Source of the DNA: Cryphonectria parasitica EP155
Taxonomy: Eukaryota > Ascomycota > Sordariomycetes > Diaporthales > Cryphonectriaceae
NCBI RefSeq assembly: GCF_011745365.1
Contig: NW_024468911.1
Coordinates: forward strand, 4,830,759-4,894,758
Direction: 5' to 3'
Length of the DNA: 64,000 nucleotides
Shown here in pieces: positions 22,678 to 34,425 of the stretch. Under the pieces are notes generated by a model. That model did no database searches and had not been told where the DNA came from. It was given only the letters and a program-made list of their open reading frames with translations. Within the stretch, counting starts at the first letter, position 1; each line of letters opens with the position of its first letter. A program made the translations under genes and the position numbers.

Positions 22678-23614
22678 GGATTCAACTGGGCGTTGTGTCT
22701 CTTTGTTTTTGGTTTCTACCGGGCCAACAGGGGTTACGGTGTACCGCGCGGCATCGCGGTAATGTTTTGTCGGCTCTGTTCTTCACCCAATCCAGTGGGT
22801 TTATTCGGCATTTGAGGATCTGAGGGTCGGACCCATAGGAGCTCGGACGGCGTCATTGGTCAAATGGAGGTCATTCCGGAGCAATTTGGTCTGCGCTCGG
22901 CCATGTGATCGGTATTGTGCACTTTTCTCACACGGGTTATCCAGGCCTGTGTGCGATGAGGACCTGGTGGTACTGGCAAACAAAACTGACATGAAATGAT
23001 GAGAGAAGTCTGGACTATGGAGCATCTGTAGGAGTAGGACCTAATGAGAAAAGCCCAACTACCTCCTCTGATGCATTTAAATTGTTCATAATGCTGGATT
23101 GCATCCGTATCCTGTGACGTTCGGTGATGAAATATAATGTACTTGTGTACTTTTGTATCTGCGAGACTGTCGAACCTTCTCAACCTGAACGTCAGTAAGA
23201 AAACCCTAACCCTGTAGATTGAGGTGCACGGACACTTGCTTTGAGGGCTGTTGAAGGTGCTGCGGCTGCATCGGCCTCTCACATATGCTGAACGTTGACC
23301 GACCGACCTAGAACCCGTCCGTTTATCTGCACTTCACCTCGGTCTCCCAACCTAACTTGACCAGGCCACTCGCCTCGAATACATCCAAGGCGAAGCTTAC
23401 AAGACCGACGCAACCGACCAAGCGAGCAAGGCCAGTGCTGCTACGTTTCACCTGAGACGGGATATCTCGGGACCTCCACGTGTGCACCACATCCAACCAA
23501 CTCACCAACCTCAGACCATTACCCCATCGCGGCGTCTCCTCTCCGAATCGGAGCCAAATCCCCATTCACCCACCAGACAGATAGACAGGGCGAGAGAGAA
23601 GAACCATAAAAACA
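22678..23614. other. Intergenic region between NOT2 and the CUE-domain gene
   Basis: 937 bp without a gene. The first part is NOT2 3' UTR. The part nearer 23615 is the promoter of the CUE gene and contains one AACCCTAACCCT motif (23202-23213) and CGACCGACC repeats. No other structure seen. Confidence 0.6.
23202..23213 (+). promoter_or_regulatory. Telomere-repeat-like AACCCTAACCCT motif
   Basis: Two perfect CCCTAA-type units occur 402 bp upstream of the CUE-domain start codon. In yeasts, such boxes are bound by TTAGGG-binding Myb factors (Tbf1, fission yeast Teb1) at promoters. Similar motifs occur upstream of three other plus-strand genes in this window. Confidence 0.4.
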
Positions 23615-24334
23615 ATGGCCAACGATCAATACGGGCTACCGTCGCTGGTGGTCATCATTGTGCTCGGCGGGTTGCTGTACAAATGGCTCTCGTCGCCGTC
23701 GTCATCCTCGTCGTCGCCCGCGGGTGCTGGGGGGCGGGACTCCCTGTCGCAGATGAGGCAGCGCGAGGTTGCTGTGGAGAGGATACAGCAGATGTTCCCG
23801 CAGTATGACAGGCGGACAATTTTGTGGGATCTACAGCGGAATGGGGGTAGCATTGCGGCGACGACGGAGAAGATCCTCTCGGGGAGGATAGAGACTGTAT
23901 GTTTTCAGCCCACCCCCATTCTATTATTACCTCTTTTCTTTATTGCTAGAAAAAAAACAAAAAAACAAAGGATATTCTTTCGTTTACTAACGCTCCGTGT
24001 GAACTCCTAGCCGCCCATCACCTTCCAGCCTCCTCCACCGCCGGGCTCTAACATGGGCTCTTCAACATCGACGACACAGTCCAACCCTGCAGCGAGGCAG
24101 ACCGCCGAGAAGCCCGCGCAGCCGAACTTGATACAGAGATATAACCTGCAGGACAAGATACAGCAGCAGCAGCAGGAGGAGGAAGACGCGGCACAGGCCA
24201 AGAAGTGGAGCACCAACAAGGACGAGAGGCAGTCGCTGCTGCAGAAGAGGCGGGACGAGATGATCCTTGCTGCGAGGAGGAAGATGGAAGCTAAGCTCGC
24301 GGCTGAGAAGAGTGCTGCCGGGTCCTCTGCCTGA
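23615..24334 (+). CDS. CUE1: Cue1-like ER membrane CUE-domain protein (ERAD, Ubc7 recruitment)
   Basis: Yeast Cue1 anchors the ubiquitin-conjugating enzyme Ubc7 at the ER membrane and activates it during ER-associated degradation. Two exons (23615-23896, 24011-24334; GTATGT...CTAG) give 201 aa, close to yeast Cue1 (203 aa). One transmembrane helix lies at residues 9-26 (PSLVVIIVLGGLLYKWL). The CUE domain follows at about 50-92 with the MFP motif (QQMFPQYDRRTILWDLQRNGGSIAATTEKILSG). The C-terminal region has LIQRYNLQDKI, a glutamine/glutamate run, WSTNKDERQSLLQKRRDEMILAARRKMEAKL, the segment that in fungal Cue1 proteins corresponds to the Ubc7-binding region. Start: the only ATG directly before the membrane helix. 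Confidence 0.88.
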
Positions 24335-25751
24335 ACTACGAGCTAGGAGGGGCAGGATTCTGAAGCTGGCTGTCTTTGGTCCGGTCAACACACGATTTGG
24401 TAGTGGCGTGATGATACTGGAGACGGCGGTTGGAGGCTCTACAATGCAAGGCGTTCCTCGCGCGTACGTACTTACTTGTCACATGATGGTTTGTTCTTTT
24501 TTTTGGACTAAGGCATAGCATATCGGATAGCAACAAGCGTTTCGGCTGGTGGGTGGGCATGTTGGTACGCTCCTGGGTGTATTTCGAGGGGTGGGGTGTG
24601 TGGTGGGAATCAGCATGTCATACTGTCAGGTTGGCTTGCTCAACAATTTTTTTCCTTGCTTAAGGGGGAGGAAACAAAGAGACTGTCTGCAGATGGAGGA
24701 GAAGATTGTTTCCCCCAAGGTCCTGGAAGGATAGAACTTTACTACAGAGGTATCTGGAATACAGAATGATTAGCCTCCTCTCTGGATTCTCACCACATGC
24801 TATTACTTGAAGTGAACCTCACTAGGTATGATATACATATATGTTTCTTAGTATTGTGGATGGTCTGAACATTGAGGCAGCCTTTCATTAGGCTTTTGAG
24901 TATGGCAGATCGGACGACTATCCCCGTATGTCAGGTCAGATATTCACAGCTCGTCCAGAATATAAGAGTTGTCCTTCCCCATCCTGGTTGGCTCCATTGA
25001 GGCTCTGGGGAAACACTCCCCGGGCGGGCTGGCGGGGGAGATCTTGTGGAAAGAGGGGGTCTAGGGGCACACTCCCCTGCCACAGACCCACTGCAAACTT
25101 TGGTACAGGTGAGCAGATGAACCGGTAAGACCCAGGTCTAGACACTCACATGCTTTTCCCATTGCAGGGTCTCGAGGAATTGGATTGCAGATGCATGCAG
25201 CTTGATAACCACCAAATAGACAATAAAGAGAGAACTTCAGGAGCAGGAAGGGGACGGGGCTTACAAAAGGCCTAATTCCTACTTGAACCATCGAAAGGCT
25301 AAGAAGCACACTTGGCTGAATACAATAGCAGAAGTGCTGCGCGTGCTTCTCATTTAGGGCATACAGGTCGACCGGTATGAAACTAGCTGTCCAAGCGCAC
25401 GCTTCCTCTTACTATCCTATATTAATTACATCTCCTGTCTCGGCCTTTGTCTTGAGAGTTCTCTCTCGGGTCTGTTTCTTTCTAATATGCCCTCTGGTCC
25501 TATTTCTCGTGGTTACTTTCTCAATTCGTCAAGGTGTCAGGTGGAATGTTCCACAGTTTCTTGTACAAGTCTAACTCACACTGCACGATCCGGCTCCCTA
25601 GACATCTGGTTACCTCTCCTTTTTATTTTCAAAGAACGTTCGAAGCTCATGGGATCATCCCATCTAGGTACTCGTGCTGCTTGACGTGAGAACGTGGTTG
25701 TGGCGGCCTGCGTACTTACATCAACTCCTCAGGACTACAGTACCGCGACCC
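24335..25751. other. Intergenic region between the CUE gene and the uncharacterised membrane-protein gene
   Basis: 1.4 kb with short, unconvincing frames only. A frame at 25377-25574 would encode a hydrophobic peptide, but it has no family resemblance and no splice link to the downstream gene that keeps frame, so I leave it out. Confidence 0.5.
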
Positions 25752-26583
25752 ATGGCAATGGAACCCACGGATCAGACTTTACATGCAATTGCATCCCATC
25801 AACGTCAAATGATACCGCAGCCATCTGACCAGGGTATCATGAATGGGGTTTCAATGGCAATCAAGAGCTGTCTCGGCCGTCTGGGAATACTAAGACGTTG
25901 CGTCAGCACCCGCAGCTGGGACTCGTACTTGTTCGAGGCAATATCGAACCCATCCAGTCTGCTGTTGAACGGCGGCATAGTATCACAGGAAGAGCAGACT
26001 GCGGCCATCCATCACGATGCGTGGTCGCCCGGCATCGCCACGAGCTCCGAGATGCACCAGCAGCAAATGGAGAGCGTCCAGAGGAGGCACAGGATAGGGC
26101 ATATGGGGCAAGACTGGGCAGCTGGGTTTGATCAGTTCTGTGCGATGCAAGGTAAGTGCAGTGACTACTATCCCTGTATATCATGCATCCCTGCAGTCCA
26201 TGAATGTCAAGTCTTCATGTTCATACGCATCCACAGGCCAGATGCTTATGAATAGCGCCCTGTCCAGTAACCGGCCGCATCATCCGGGCCATGAGCGGGG
26301 AGAGCGCACAGCTTACGTGCAAGGCGTAGCATGGTTCCTCGCAGCGTTGCCCAAGGACCTCGACGAGCATGAGCACGCCGAGGTGAGGCGGTGTCTGCCC
26401 TCCTCACTGCTTAGTCGCCTGCGAGAGGAGGACCGAGAAGAACAGATGAGACGGCGCAGCTTCCTACGCTGTGCCGCCGCTGCTGTTCTCGCGCAGTGGT
26501 ATTTGATATGGAACTGGTTCGTTTCCCTGGTGGAATTTCTCGTGCGGTTTGGTTTGGCCTGCAGGTGCGGAGTGGGTAAGTAA
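25752..26583 (+). CDS. Uncharacterised protein with C-terminal membrane segment
   Basis: I do not recognise a named family. Two exons (25752-26151 and 26237-26583; donor GTAAGT, acceptor CACAG) give 248 aa joined at AMQGQMLMNSAL. The N-terminal half is polar with several Q/H/M-rich stretches. The C-terminal half has a charged helical stretch (DLDEHEHAEVRRCLPSSLLSRLREEDREEQMRRR) followed by one or two hydrophobic segments (CAAAAVLAQWYLIWNWFVSLVEFLVRFGLA), a layout seen in many small Pezizomycotina-specific membrane proteins. The last codons overlap a good donor (GTAAGT at 26576), so a further 3' exon is possible and the C-terminus is unsure. The start is the first in-frame ATG, but a 5' exon upstream cannot be excluded. 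Confidence 0.55.
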
Positions 26584-27039
26584 GTGCGAGGAGTTAGGCG
26601 GCCGAGTAGTTAGGCGGCCGAGTAGTTGGTAGTGGGCTAAACTGAGTGTTTGTGATGTGAGGGGCAATTAGGTTGTATATTCATGTATGAGATCAGGGTT
26701 AGGGCTGAGATAGGTTGCACCTTGCCTGTATCGTGGGAGACAGGGATATGGGATACAAAACTTATCGATAGGACAGGATTTTCGAAAAGTGCTCCACCTA
26801 AAACTTGAGTGTTAGTGCAGTTGCGCCTCCCCCCAAAACTTTGACTTGACCCTTGACTTTCCGATAGTGGTGAATTATCAGGAAAACTCTACTACCACGC
26901 GACAAACAAGCTGATCTTGTCCAGGACTGTCCAGCCACCTCGACATCAGTTCTCTATCCAGCCTGACCTAATTGATAACCTGGTCTTTTAGCCGTCACTG
27001 TCATCTTGTATCCAGCCTTGACAATTGTTTCGATTCAAG
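26584..27039. other. Intergenic region upstream of MSS116
   Basis: 456 bp containing an 18 bp tandem duplication (GTTAGGCGGCCGAGTA-type unit, about 26589-26625), an AGGGTTAGGG motif at 26695-26704 and a CT-rich stretch before MSS116. No gene. Confidence 0.55.
26695..26704 (-). promoter_or_regulatory. Telomere-repeat-like motif (CCCTAACCCT on the minus strand)
   Basis: AGGGTTAGGG on the plus strand, 336 bp upstream of the MSS116 start codon. It also lies 112 bp beyond the preceding stop codon, so it could instead sit in a 3' UTR. Confidence 0.3.
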
Positions 27040-29036
27040 ATGCTCAAGAGACAGCTCCTGCGACAAGCTCGAGCGTGTCGCGCTGTGCGGCCCTCCTCTT
27101 CTCCTCTCTCCATCCTCACATCTGGTGCCGCCTTGAGGCCTTCTGCAACATGCAAGCCAGCTGTCTTGACGGCCTCGATTGGCCGCCAGATCCTTGCGCG
27201 TGCCTATTCGAGCGCTTCCGCCGAGGCCCCCAGCAGCAACACCGCAGGCTCGTCTGACCTGATTACCCGCTTCGACGAGCTGTCATCGCTCGGTGTGCAC
27301 CCAAATATCCTCCGCGCCATCACCGACGATATGCAATACGTGAACATGACGGATGTCCAGGCCATGAGCATCAACCCCGCCCTGCAGGGAAAGGATATGT
27401 ACGTGTTGTTGTGTTGAGCGGGCGTGCTCGTGATGCGTGTTCTCCTCCTCGTCTTGTCTGTGACAGATCATACTGACCATGTCTTCTTCTTCCTCACAGC
27501 GTCGCTCAGGCTAGAACCGGTACCGGCAAGACCCTCGGCTTCCTCCTCCCGACCATCCAGAGAATCATCCAGGCCGACCCGCAGCTTGCGACCCGCGGTG
27601 GCAGCACCACCAGGGCCAAGTCTGACGACATTCGCGCCATCATCATCTCGCCGACCCGCGAGCTGGCAGAACAGATTGGCGCTGAGGCCAGGAAGCTCTG
27701 CCGACACACGGGCGTCATTGTGCAGACGGCTGTTGGTGGCATGAACAAGAATATGATGCTGCGGAAGACCAAGTTCGAGGGCTGCCACCTGCTGGTTGGC
27801 ACCCCTGGCCGTCTCAACGACCTTCTCAGCGACGAGTACAGCCAGATCGACGCCCCCAAGCTGTCCGCCCTTGTCCTTGACGAGGCCGACCGCATGCTCG
27901 ATGTCGGTTTCGACAGGGAACTGCGTGACATCGTGGGCATGCTGCCGAACCGGAGGGAGGTGCCCCGGCAGACGCTTCTCTTCTCCGCCACCATTCCCAA
28001 GGATGTCGTGTCGCTTGCGAGGACATATGTCGACCCTTCCAACTTTCAATTCGTCCAGACCATCAACCCCGATGAGGCCCCCACTCACGAGAGGGTACCG
28101 CAGCACATCCTCCCGGTGGCAGGTTTCGAGCACTTCATCCCGGCCCTCCTGGAGATCACCGAGAAGGCCCAGGCAGGCGAGCATGGGCCCGAGCCCTTCA
28201 AGGCCATTGCCTTCTTCAACAACACCGCCATCGTGCAGATGTACAGCGAGCTCCTCTACTTCCTTCCTCGCTACAACAAATCGCTGCCCCCGACCTTCTC
28301 TATACACTCGGGCCTGGACCAGAGGGCGCGCACCAGGGCTGCTGATGACTTCCGGAAGGCACAATCTGCCATTCTCATTTCCTCGGATGTCACCGCTCGT
28401 GGTATGGATTTCCCCGGCGTCACACACGTCCTCCAGTTTGGTGTTCCTCCGGAGCGGGACCAGTACATTCACCGACTGGGCCGGACGGGTCGGGCCAACA
28501 AGTCGGGCCAGGGCTGGCTGATCGTGCGCAGGGATGAAATCCCCAACGCACGCAGGGTTCTGCCCGGCCTGCCCATCAAGCGCAATGACACCATCGAGTC
28601 AGCAAGAATCGACACTGCGAACCTCACCAAGGAAGACATGCCTCCGCACTTCCGTCACGTCGCCGATGCTTTCCGCCGTGTCTCGCCCCGCAAGATCGAG
28701 GAATCGTACGTCCGGTTTGCGGCCGACAGGAGGCGCGACCTCCTTCACAGCAGTGTGGCAGCGGCCAACCACTGGGTCCAGACCCAGGCTGGCCTTCGTG
28801 AGCCGCCTACGATCCCAGCCAAACTCGCAAGGGGCACACCCGGCCTGGAGCGGATCCCGGGTGTCACGATCGGGGCGGAACGCCGGACGTCTGGCAACAA
28901 ATCGATGTCTCGAGGTGGCGGGTTCGGAGGCCGGGGAGGCTTCGGAGGCCGGGACAGCTCGGACCCCTTCTCTGCCATGTCCAGAGGCCGCTCCCGCGAC
29001 GACCGGCCCTCGCGAGGCCACCGTTCTGCTTTCTAG
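27040..29036 (+). CDS. MSS116: Mitochondrial DEAD-box RNA helicase Mss116
   Basis: Mss116 is an ATP-dependent RNA chaperone that helps mitochondrial introns fold and splice and supports translation. Two exons (27040-27398, 27500-29036; intron 101 nt) give 631 aa. The first 65 or so residues are Arg/Ser/Ala-rich with no acidic residues (MLKRQLLRQARACRAVRP), a mitochondrial presequence. Helicase motifs in order: Q-motif region, Walker A ARTGTGKT (124-131), PTRELAEQI, TPGRL, DEAD (247-250), SAT (282-284), ARGMD (419-423) and HRLGRTGR (444-451). A helical extension follows, then a basic Arg/Gly tail (GGGFGGRGGFGG, SRGRSRDDRPSRG), as in yeast Mss116. The intron falls just before Walker A. The ATG at 27040 is the first in frame; upstream codons contain none. 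Confidence 0.95.
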
Positions 29037-30733
29037 GTGTGGTGAAGAGCACAGGGAAGGATTCAAAGATTTGCCCCATGAGAGCAGCTGCAGATATGGC
29101 ACGTGCTTCCTGCCACGCACGGTCTTTTTCCAGCTTGTGGGTGTCAACACCTACCTAGGCGAGCAACCCTACCTGAGCGAGTGGGGAAGCCACACAGATC
29201 TAGCAGCAGGATGACAACAACCGACGAAGAAGAAAAAGAGAGAAGACACGTGCGGAATGAGCATACGAGATTTCGATGTCGGCAAAAGTGCTCAACTTTT
29301 ATTGAGGGTCTCATGTTTCCCATGCTGCACGAGGCTGGCTGCTACGGGGAGCTGTTGAGGGCTATGGGGAAAGAGAAGCGTGCCTAACTAAAAGAAGGGA
29401 GAAGGAGAGGAGGGGGGAAAAAAGGCACCTCTATCTTTCTCCTTGCATCATGACGGCGTTGGTCTTGTTTTGGTTTTCCTGCTGCACCCCCTTCGTTGAT
29501 CTCTTCCTCTCTTGCTTTTTTTTTTTTTTAATTGGGACCTCGGCTGGATGGAAATCTCCCCTTTATTTTCTTCTTTCAATTCTTCTAGAGTTCACTGTAT
29601 CATGATAAGTTGGAGATGTAGCGGAAGGGGTCAAGAAAGGGAAAGAATGAGGGAGATTATGACGAAGAAAATTAGATGGCGGATGTCCTTGGTGTGTAGT
29701 ATGTAGTTGTGTACCAGAGGAATGACAAGGAAAGCAAGAGAATTAAAGAAAAGATGAGTTCCCGCAATCTACTGAATCATGAATGTGTATTGGTTGTATC
29801 CTGGATTGGATGTCATCATCATTATCATCACTAGGTGCAGGTTTCCGGGTCGTCTTCAGTGAAGCAGAAGAATGCTTTATTGGTTGGTCCCTTCTGTTGA
29901 CCTGCTGGCAGACCTCAAGACCCCCAGCAGCTGAGAACAGATAAAACTGATCTCAGGTTAGATGACCAATAAGTATCAAGAAGGCAGAAAACAAAAAAAA
30001 GCAGAGAAAGGCAACCCCCCCCGCCAGCTCACCAAAAAAACAGAATCCCTATCCTCATGCACCAGCACCAGACCATCCTCTTCCCTTGCCATCCGTCTGT
30101 GCAAAACAAAAGATGAAGAAGAAAAAAATTACCCCACCTCCCGGCCTCAGGATCCAATATGTTGATAATCAATAAGTAAAAATCAAAACAAACATGGCCG
30201 AGAAACCCTCCCCCCCCTCCCCCCCCAAAATGCGGCTCCCAGCCGTGAAATCGGGAGGGGATGGACCTTGGGGGCTTGGCTTATCGTGAGTAAGTACACA
30301 CGGGCTCGTCCTATATATATACTTGAGAAGAAGAAGAAGAAGACGAAGACGAAGAAAGAAAGAGAAGAAAAAAAAAAGAAGAAAAAAAAGACACGCAATC
30401 TGCCTCCCCCCCCCCTTCCTTTCCCCCCTATTCGCCTCTGCTACTGATGCTGCCGATGCTATTTTTGATGATGATGATTGTTGTTCGCTGTTGATCCATA
30501 CCGTCAAGGCAAGACAGTCGATGTTTGCCGCCTCCGCCGCCCACCACCACCATCACCACCCAGTCATGATTGGTCCGCCTGCTTGAACACCAAAGTCATC
30601 CTTTGCCCACTTTCCCCTGCCAGTATATACATATATGTATGTATATGTAGAAACATATATATGTACACAATATGTATATGTCAATAAAGGTATTTATCAT
30701 CGTCAATCGTCCCATCCATCATCCCCTCAAATT
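29037..30733. other. Convergent intergenic region, MSS116 and Zn2Cys6 factor
   Basis: 1.7 kb between converging genes. It has homopolymers (11 T at about 29518-29529, several C runs at 30015, 30210 and 30408) and a GAA-rich block at 30328-30390. No coding sequence on either strand is convincing. Confidence 0.6.
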
Positions 30734-31893
30734 TCACAGCTCCCCATTAGCACCACCCATTCCCCCATTCCCCTGCTGTCCTCCTTGCCCCCCCTGTTGT
30801 CCACCAAAGAAGAAACCATCAAACAAGTCATACTGCTGCCCATCACTAAAATCATGATGCAAGCCTTCCCACCCCAGCCCAAAGCCCAGGTCCACATTCG
30901 CCGCATTCTCGTCCATGTCGGCACCGTTCAAGCCCGTGCCACCGAGAAATCCTATCGCGGACAGGTCGCCAAAGGGCCCTAGGCCGCCTGCTCCGCCGCC
31001 CCCTCCCATGGGCGCCGCTAGTCCCGTGGAGATGGGCGAAAACACAGCCGGCTGCTGTTGGGGCTGTGACGCTTGCGATGCCGCGACCGCCGCCGCTGCA
31101 AGATATGCCGCCATGTTCTGTGCCGTGGTGTTTGCGTTAGGTGGTGGCGGAGTGCGCATGGCGGTCGGAGACGGGAGGAGGGAAGGGTCGATGGCGGAGG
31201 TTTCGGGGCTGCCGGCTGATGCTGCTGCTGCTGCTGCTGCTGCGACGGCGGCGGCGGCGCTGATATTGTCGCTGGCGTTGCTCCGCGTTGGGGCTGGAAT
31301 ATTTCGCATCATGGAAAAGCCGTCCAGCTCGGCCTTGAGGTTGGGAAGGGAGTTCATGCGGTAAGGACCAGGGGGAACGGTGGTCTGGATGGGCGGGAGT
31401 TGAGGACCGGGGGACGTGTGGGTGGTGTAGACGTCGCTGATGCTGGGCAGGCCATGCTGATGTTGTGAGGACGGCCTGCGGGTCTGGGGGGAGTCACTGT
31501 TGCTGTTGTAATGGTGTTGGTGTTGGTGTTGGTGATGCTGATGGTGTTGTTGATTGTTCTGATGGTGATGATGAGGTAGTGGCGTCGGTGGTGCGCGGTA
31601 GCCTCTGCTGCTGGAAACGCTGTCGCTTCTCTGCGCCCAGTCACGCTGCTCGGACAAGCTGCCACTGGACCTGGGTGGGACCACCTGGCCGAAGCCACCT
31701 GTTGAGTTGGCCATCCGGATCGTAGCCTTGGCCGTCCTGTCGATGGCATCACGACACGCCTCGGCTGGTGGGCACTTCTCGCTGAGGTCTCCAAAGACGG
31801 ACGTGGCGGCGAGCACGGTGAAGTCAACCTCATCCAGAGTCTGCCCACACTTTTTGTCAGCAAACCGTTGGCCGTCCAAGATGCCGAGGAACA

Positions 31894-31924
<31 letters not shown>

Positions 31925-32160
31925 ACTTACGAGTCGGCTTCGCACGATGGGAGAATGCCAGATGGCGTACAGGTACGAGATGCCAGCCATGAAGATGTGG
32001 TGAGTGGCCAGATAGGTATAGTTGAGCACGCCCGCGAGGTGCAGCTGTCTGTACAGGCGCATGATCTTTTGTCCTGCCTCGGCCACCTTGAGGTACACCC
32101 TGTCCTCGTCCTCGCGCAGCTCACCAGTCACTCCCACACCACCGCCACCATTACCATTAC

Positions 32161-32196
<36 letters not shown>

Positions 32197-34425
32197 TGTT
32201 GGGTAGGTTAGGGCTGTGCTGCATTTCCATGGAGGTGTTGTACTCGCCCTCAAACATGGAGGGGACACTCAGGCTCTGGCGGTAGAGCATAACGATGGCC
32301 TGCCAGTAGTTGAGGTCGAGGAACTCGGTGGAGAAGCCGACGCCAGTGTGCTGCTTGGTCGGGGCGTTCATCTTCCACTCGTACAGCCTCTTGTCGATAT
32401 CGATGCGCCAGGAACGGAAGGACTCAAAGCGCGAGAGGAAGGGCGAAGGCAGGGTGGTGTGCATGTAAGGGTTTCTGACGTTCTGACCCGAGGCCCTTGC
32501 GGCCTGGGCCTGCTGGTACTGCAGAACCTGGAGGATCTCGGACTGCAAGAGGCGCAGGCGGAAGTAGTGGTGGGCTACGAGTTTGTACGTGGGCTGGCCG
32601 ACCACGTCGGGGCCCGGCTCTTGGAAGCCCTCGGGTGTGATCAGGTCGTCGTCGAGAACGGAGGGGAACTCGGTGGTGATAACCTGGTCCGAGATGCCAA
32701 AGGGCCGTCCGACGCAGATGCTCACGAGCCGGTCGAACGAGTAGGTGGACCACCACAGGCGGCGTCTGAGGTCCCTGACGAACTCCCTCCTTCCTCGTTC
32801 CCGCTGACGGCCGTCGTCGCCGGCCTGGAGCGCCGACTCCCTCCGCAGGCCGTCATCAACGTCTTTGCCGTCCTCGTAGTGCAGGCCGAGGTCGACGGCG
32901 AGGCGCACGGCGACACCGACAATGTACCAGAGGCCTGGGGGCACAGGGCGCAGCAGGGCAAAATTGGCGAGGAGGAGCACGGCCTGTAGCTCCTCGAGGC
33001 CGCCGCCGCTGTTGTTGAGGCAGGCCTCGAGGTGGACGATGGCGCTGGCGTGGTACTCCTCAGGCTGGGCCTGCTTGGAGGACATGCGGCCCTCGCCTGG
33101 CTTGGCGGCACTGTTGCTCGTGTCGGACCTGCTGCTGGCGGTGGCGCCCATGATGATGCCGCTGCCGATGGCGAAGACCATGTTGAGCATGTAAAGCTCC
33201 CTGTGGCCGCGCCGGGGGTGGTCTGGGTCGTAGGCCTGCTCGAACATCCTGCCGAACTCGACCCTGTGCAAGATGGGGATCTGGGGATTGGCGTGCTCAA
33301 AGTACAGGCTGACGAGGGCGGTGGCGACATCCTTATCAGGGAACGGGGCCGGGTTGATGGTGGGCTTGGTGTGCAGGCCAAAGAAGGAGTCGCGCATCGT
33401 GGTGCCGCCTCCAGCCGTCGCGAGGGGTTTCGAGGGCCGCACGCCTGCTTTGTCCGAGGTCGACTTGTTCTCGCTGACCGAGGACTGGACCGCGGCGAAG
33501 ACGACCCGCGCAAACGAGACGCCCGAGGCCGAGCCCAGGTAGCGTGGGTTGGCAGTGACCTCCTTGCCTTGGGTGATGTCGGCTCTCGACACAAGCCTTT
33601 GCAGTCTAGCCTCATCGCCGCCCCTCTCGCTGCCAGGCACGGCCGGGGTGCCGTCCAGGGTGTCGGAGGCCGCCGGAGGAGGGGGGAGGGCGGCGGCGAT
33701 AGAGGACTCGGTGGGTGAGCGGACTGAGACGGAGTCGGCAGCGGCGGCCATGCGCGAGCAGTACTCGAGGTTATCGGCGGACGGGAAGGGGATGTTCTTG
33801 GCCCGTAGCAGAGACTCGAGGTGCTCGACCCTGTTTTCGAGGTAGAAGACGTAGCTGTTGAAGGAAGATATAGGTTAGTTCATATATTTGCTGTCATCTT
33901 GCTTTCTCCAAGCTGCTTCTTCTTCTTCTTCTTCTTCTCCTCCTCCTCCTTCTCTCTCTTCGCTTTCCCAGCAGCAGCACAACAGAACAAGCAGAGTTTA
34001 ACTCATTACCTTCGTGGTATCTCCCTCTTAGTGATGGCATCATAGCCCACACACGCAACATTAGCCTTCTCACAGCTCGCACAGCTGGGCAGCTTCTGGT
34101 CACACCTGTTCTTACGCAGACGGCACCTGTTGCAGGCGCTGACATTGCGGAAGCTGCTGCTCTGGCCGACCTTGGTGGGCGTCGACGCCCCTCCGTCGAG
34201 CCTGGCAGCACCCCCGGCGGCAGCGGCAGCAGCAGCTCCACCAGCAGAAAATGCCATATCCTGCTGCTCGCTGCTAGCGGCCGGTGAGGGGCCTGCCGTG
34301 ATTGTCTGGCCTGGCGAGTCCTTGTCCCTATCTCCTCCTGTTGCGTCTCTCTCCCTCTCTGGCGACGACATCCTTGGCCGCTTGGCCGGGTGCATGTGTG
34401 GGGAGGGCGGCGAGCGGGGCGACAT
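30734..34425 (-). CDS. Large Zn(II)2Cys6 transcription factor with fungal-specific TF domain
   Basis: Three exons (34425-34010, 33854-31931, 31840-30734) give 1148 aa. The zinc cluster C-x2-C-x6-C-x6-C-x2-C-x6-C lies at residues 98-125 (ACNRCRLRKNRCDQKLPSC...). It is followed by VGYDAITKREIPRRSYVFYLENRVEHLESLL, a linker and coiled-coil dimerisation element like that of Ppr1-type factors. The middle-homology domain (Fungal_trans) is visible from ATALVSLYFEHANPQIPILHRVEFGRMFEQAYDP through WWSTYSFDRLVSICVGRPFGISD. The C-terminal half is low-complexity: a glycine run coded by CCG repeats (32162-32195 on the plus strand), H/Q-rich and alanine-rich stretches and a G-rich end. Intron 2 (31841-31930) is 90 nt, stop-free and contains a GA microsatellite. 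Target genes cannot be inferred. Confidence 0.9.
31896..31922 (+). repeat. GA microsatellite within a Zn2Cys6-factor intron
   Basis: About a dozen GA units (CT on the transcript) just inside the donor of the 90 nt intron of the transcription-factor gene. If the intron is retained it adds a Ser-Leu repeat to the protein; repeat slippage would shift the frame. Confidence 0.8.

Noticed and set aside
27468..28472. 334-codon minus-strand frame opposite MSS116
   Set aside because: Antisense shadow; the plus strand carries all DEAD-box motifs.
32216..33718. Long plus-strand frames (257 and 228 codons) opposite the Zn2Cys6 factor
   Set aside because: Shadows created by codon periodicity of the minus-strand gene; their valine/glutamate/glycine-rich translations have no family features.
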